In this document: positions 60,803 through 64,000 of the stretch, piece by piece
Layout: every line of letters begins with the position of its first letter
Position numbering within the stretch: the first letter of the stretch is position 1
Assembly: GCA_024741835.1 (NCBI GenBank)
Contig: JAENRP010000163.1
Coordinates: 659 to 64,658, forward strand
Direction: 5' to 3'
Length of the DNA: 64,000 nt
DNA from: Diplocarpon mali
Taxonomy: Eukaryota; Ascomycota; Leotiomycetes; Helotiales; Drepanopezizaceae
Notes under the pieces: generated by a model
Seen by the model: the letters and a program-made list of their open reading frames with translations, nothing else
What the model was told of the DNA's origin: nothing
The model's database searches: none
Translations under genes and position numbers: made by a program

Positions 60803-61836
60803 CTACTTCTCGCTCGCCCCCTTGATCAACCGGCTCAAGTCTCCCACTGGTTAGCTACCCAACTTCCGCGGCAAATCCAGCGTCGCGAGCATAATCGCTG
60901 CTAATAGATACCATCCCATCATGACCGCCGCAAAGAACGCCCCTCGCCCCAGCGCCTTTGAGCAGCGTCGGACCGACAGCCAGTCCCGACGCCGTGCAGC
61001 AGAGAGACGCAGCAGCGAGACAGAAGCCGAGCGAGGCGCCCATGGAGACCAGTACGAAGATTGCGTTGGTGCGCAGAGAGCAGATCAGAAAGATGAAGGG
61101 GAGGAGACCCACGAACAGCGCGTAGAAAGCGGAGGAGGAGGAGGCTTAGCCTGGTGTTACTGGGAGAGGTTAGTCAGTGTTGAGATGCCGTTGTTAAGGG
61201 GGTAGGGAACATGCGGGTTCTCGAGCCGTCGGTGTTGTAGGCTGTGGCGGCGCCGTAGAAGGGCACGGAGGTTGTTGCGAAGGTTGGAAAGAGGGCTCCA
61301 TAGGCTGGGAGTATCAGATTTCTAGAAGGGCAGGATTTGGAGGGAGGAAAGGGAGAACGAACACATGAAGACTACGCTTGGGAAGGTATTGCCAGGGAAG
61401 AAGTCAAGGATCCCAGAGACGAGCAGAAGAAGGCCGCCGGAGAAGGAGTTTACTCCTCTGACGAGGCCTTGTTTACAAATATCCAGTGACGTGAAAACAG
61501 GAATTGCAGTGATACGATAGCAGCATACAGGTACATGGACAGTACCACTCTGTCCCGAAAGCTCCTCTCCATCCCGTGAGCTCGACAGACAGAGGAGACA
61601 GAGCGACGGCGAATCCGAAAACTGCTCTAGCGGTATACATCAGAATGGATCTTGTGGCTAATGAAGGAGAGGACCGACAGAGGCGGAGGGTTAGCAAAGG
61701 TCTTTCGCAAGTCTCCTTTCGCAGCATGTCCAGGGGACAGGAATAGCTTTGCGAATAGCTCCGGGGAGATGCTGATTGACTCTGTTTGCCTGAGCTCAGC
61801 TCCAGCCCCAGGTGTTTCTGCGTTGGCGCTGTTCAT
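60803..61836 (-). pseudogene. GPR1/FUN34/YaaH acetate-transporter family, probable pseudogene
   Basis: Exons 61836-61679, 61626-61549, 61457-61363 and 61304-61211 join in phase and give a normal start: a disordered tail, the family signature NPPPLAVFGFAVALSPLSVELTGWRG, then LLLLVSGILDFFPGNTFPSVVF and YGALFPTFATTSVPFYGA. After that the gene fails. The next segment (SSSSAFYALFVGLLPFIFLICSLRTNAIFV) is in a frame the gttccc donor cannot reach. A shift near 60945 is needed to reach FFAAVMMGWYLLAAIMLATLDLP. A TAA at 60853-60851 then interrupts DLPRKLGS-stop-PVGDLSRLIKGASEK, which would end the protein at 60803. Family members carry acetate or ammonium across the plasma membrane. Three separate faults argue for a pseudogene; sequencing error remains possible because the assembly is draft. 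Confidence 0.7.
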
Positions 61837-63286
61837 TTTGGGAGATAAGCTACTCTGCTGTTGAGAAGCTTGTAGAGAGAGACGGTCTGCTCAATTCTTC
61901 CCCGCTCTAGATAACAGAGAGAAAGGCATACTGAAGGAGCATTTCTGATTGAGCTCGCGCCGGGGATATGGCCTTTCCTGCCCGACAGACTCGCGCATGC
62001 CAGATAATCGGACATGTACTTACAACTAGAGCGTGCCGGGCATATTCTAACATACCAATCGAGAGCGTCAATTAGGTATTAGACCACACGCGAAGCACGG
62101 CTACGACCATCGGTATTACCAGATCCTCTGATTTCCTCTCTTGAGCAAGGATTTGAGCATCAATACGTCTGGGCGCATCAACGGGATGCTGCTAGGCGTT
62201 GACCCCCCGCTTACCCCAGATTTGCTAGGTGGGACTGAGGGTCGTTATATGAGGGCTCGGGGGCAGTGGCACCAGTGCTGCAGAATGGGTCCTCTCGAGA
62301 GTGAGGAAAGTTTGCTGTACTAACATCTAGTTGCGTTTGAAGAGCTTTTTCGATGAAGTGGTAGTTGACACGTACGAGAGAGAGTTAAAAGGTATTCGAT
62401 AGGCAATGTTGCTCTATGTCTGATTTTGATAAGATGATGTTCTTGAAAAGCTTTACTTGATAAGCTCTCGGAGGCGTTCGCTTTACAGAAATGTGATGGC
62501 GTGAGAGGACTGGCGTGCCAAAGCGAAGCGTAGAAACCCATCAGGATTCAGGCTCGTGGAGTATAACGTTGTTACCGCAAAGGGCAGAACAGTTGATGAT
62601 TTTAATAATGTTTACTGAAATGCTGACAGGTTGGCCGAGGAGAGAATCCGGCGATTACATTCATGCCATGATGTCCGACGTACCTCGACTCGAAACCTGC
62701 TGCCCCAGGTGACGAGACATGAAGTTCCGAGATGCTGCTTTTGCTATAGGAAGATCGAGGCACAGCCAAAGGTCCGGCCAGTTTCGGAGGCTCATACCAG
62801 AAAGTGATTGAAAAAGCTTTGGATAGTATTTCAACCCAGCGCTGGCGTCGACTATAACGATTGACGCTTGGAATCCGTGATGCAAGAATTAAATTATCGG
62901 AAAATCTGGTAATCCAAGGGGCGAGAAGTAGCAACCAGGGTCGAAAGGTGTAGGCATGGAACCCACACGCATCTCAGTTCTCCAAAAGACCAAGTTATTC
63001 TCAAATACGAACGCCGCCATGGAGTATTATCTCGACCTATCCTAGCTTATTAGTCGTAAGTACTGATCCCAACCAAATCTCATGCGCAGCGCGTGCCATA
63101 TCAGTCGCCGATTTCACTTAATTACCGGACAGGATTTCACAAATTCATCATATCCAAATCACATGACACTAATTTCTCATCCCAGGAATCCTCGCGTAGA
63201 GTGCAGCATTTTTTAGCTCGTTATGCGACTAATTGTCCCTACTGCCATGATCTAACACCGTCCCAGCCCAATGACAGAAGAATTGT
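61837..63286. other. Intergenic, no supported gene
   Basis: This stretch includes the promoter of the transporter pseudogene and the 3' flank of eL27. Only short frames without domains were found, including a 110-codon minus frame at 62602-62934 with no recognisable content. Confidence 0.45.
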
Positions 63287-63848
63287 TCAAAATCCTGCGG
63301 AATCAGTCTTCTGCGCCACATTCGCTGTAGTAAGAGGCACGTACTAAGAGGGGTGAAGAACCATCTGTTCTTTCCAGAAGTGTACCTCTCCTCCAAAGCC
63401 TTTTTCACGGTCTTCTTTGCATCCTCACGTTGAGACACCTCCTTGAAAGTGTCCGCAGTGACGACTCCCTTCAATCCCTCCAGCTCAAGTGTGTATCTCG
63501 TCGGCATCAAGTGGTTATAGTTGATGACCTTGATGAAAGGCTTGACCTTTGATCGCTTGGTTTGCTTGGCCTTCGACATACGGCGGGTGATTTGAGATGG
63601 GTAACGCTCAATACCGGCAACCAGGGCATGAGGGTATGGGTGAGACTTGGTCCCACTATCTTGTGGCTGGATGAGGACGACCTGCAGAGTCTCTATCAGC
63701 GCTGGAATCCGATTTCCACATCATTAGTGCCCGTTATGTATCCCACGTATCCCTGCCTCGTTCCTGCGCACGTCTGGAAGGTTATGTCGTACCTTCTTTC
63801 CAGCATATCTGCCGCGAGTGATGATCGCAACACGGCCGACCTTTAAGA
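63287..63848 (-). CDS. 60S ribosomal protein eL27, first exon beyond window
   Basis: Exons 63848-63793, 63681-63345 and 63294-63287 encode 133 full codons plus a split one. Phase shows the missing first exon is 7 nt (ATG, Lys and one base), so the full protein would be 135 residues, as expected. The sequence begins [18 protein letters not shown] and continues with [40 protein letters not shown] and [12 protein letters not shown], all diagnostic for eL27 of the large subunit. The last exon is only 8 nt (GATTTTGA) and supplies the end of Arg, Phe and the stop. No ATG-plus-donor fitting the phase exists between 63849 and 64000, so the start lies to the right of the window. The acceptor at 63849 follows a ttactgac branch site. 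Confidence 0.95.
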
Positions 63849-64000
63849 CTTTCAAGTCGTCAGTAATTGAACAATTGAAGCCTCGCCAACTTTTCCTTCC
63901 CGAAGGCGAAGGTGAGGGGGGACGCGACAATCGTAACGAGGATTTTTCTCTTCTCATCGAGTTCGAACCTGTGACAGATGGATATCTGGGGTAGAGCGTA

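Noticed and set aside
63950..64000. Possible tRNA at the right edge because of a gttcgaa motif
   Set aside because: The bases flanking the motif do not pair as a T stem on either strand, and no acceptor stem or second box can be matched.

Overview
The window looks like nuclear DNA of a filamentous ascomycete (Pezizomycotina). The genes are cut by short GT-AG introns (mostly about 48-105 nt), many with a CTRAC-like branch site just before the acceptor. The gene set includes large fungal hybrid histidine kinases, UDP-galactopyranose mutase, a 2EXR-domain protein and a Tc1-like transposon decayed in the way repeat-induced point mutation (RIP) decays DNA. I cannot fix the class or genus from sequence alone. 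The window contains N-runs at 15781-15809, 32975 and 46854-46859, so it is draft assembly and a few frame breaks could be sequencing errors.

Layout. 1-5.6 kb is gene-poor and holds a Tc1-like transposase relic on the minus strand. 5.6-7.0 kb (-) encodes a 6-phosphogluconate/3-hydroxyisobutyrate dehydrogenase-like oxidoreductase. 8.8-15.4 kb (-) encodes a 2157-residue PAS-type hybrid histidine kinase. 18.6-21.2 kb (+) encodes an M13 neprilysin-like membrane metallopeptidase. 22.4-23.4 kb (+) has a MARVEL-like membrane protein with broken frames. 24.6-28.2 kb (+) encodes a large disordered protein with a recent internal duplication. 29.2-30.6 kb (-) encodes a triose-phosphate-transporter-family carrier. 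30.6-34.1 kb has no gene that I can see. 34.1-36.1 kb (+) encodes UDP-galactopyranose mutase. 36.1-38.4 kb is again empty. 38.4-45.8 kb (+) encodes a second hybrid histidine kinase, of the kinase-like/ATPase/GAF type (fungal group X). 47.5-50.0 kb (-) encodes a TBC RabGAP; 51.8-54.4 kb (-) an ankyrin/DIL-domain protein; 54.9-56.1 kb (-) allantoicase; 57.0-57.8 kb (+) a cytochrome b561-like protein; 59.0-60.1 kb (+) a 2EXR-domain protein. 60.8-61.8 kb (-) is a probable pseudogene of a GPR1/FUN34/YaaH acetate transporter. The right edge (-) holds ribosomal protein eL27, whose first exon lies beyond the window.

How the genes relate. There is no biosynthetic cluster. Most genes are housekeeping or signalling genes with their own promoters. 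Two themes recur: two-component signalling (two very large hybrid kinases, one with a degenerate receiver domain in front of the true one, the other with a degenerate protein-kinase-like domain) and membrane traffic (TBC RabGAP, DIL-domain protein, and two membrane proteins with acidic dileucine motifs in their N-terminal tails). Allantoicase carries an inverted pair of GATA-type sites upstream, as expected for nitrogen control. Exon coordinates were worked out by hand from reading frame, splice signals and family similarity. No search or alignment program was run.
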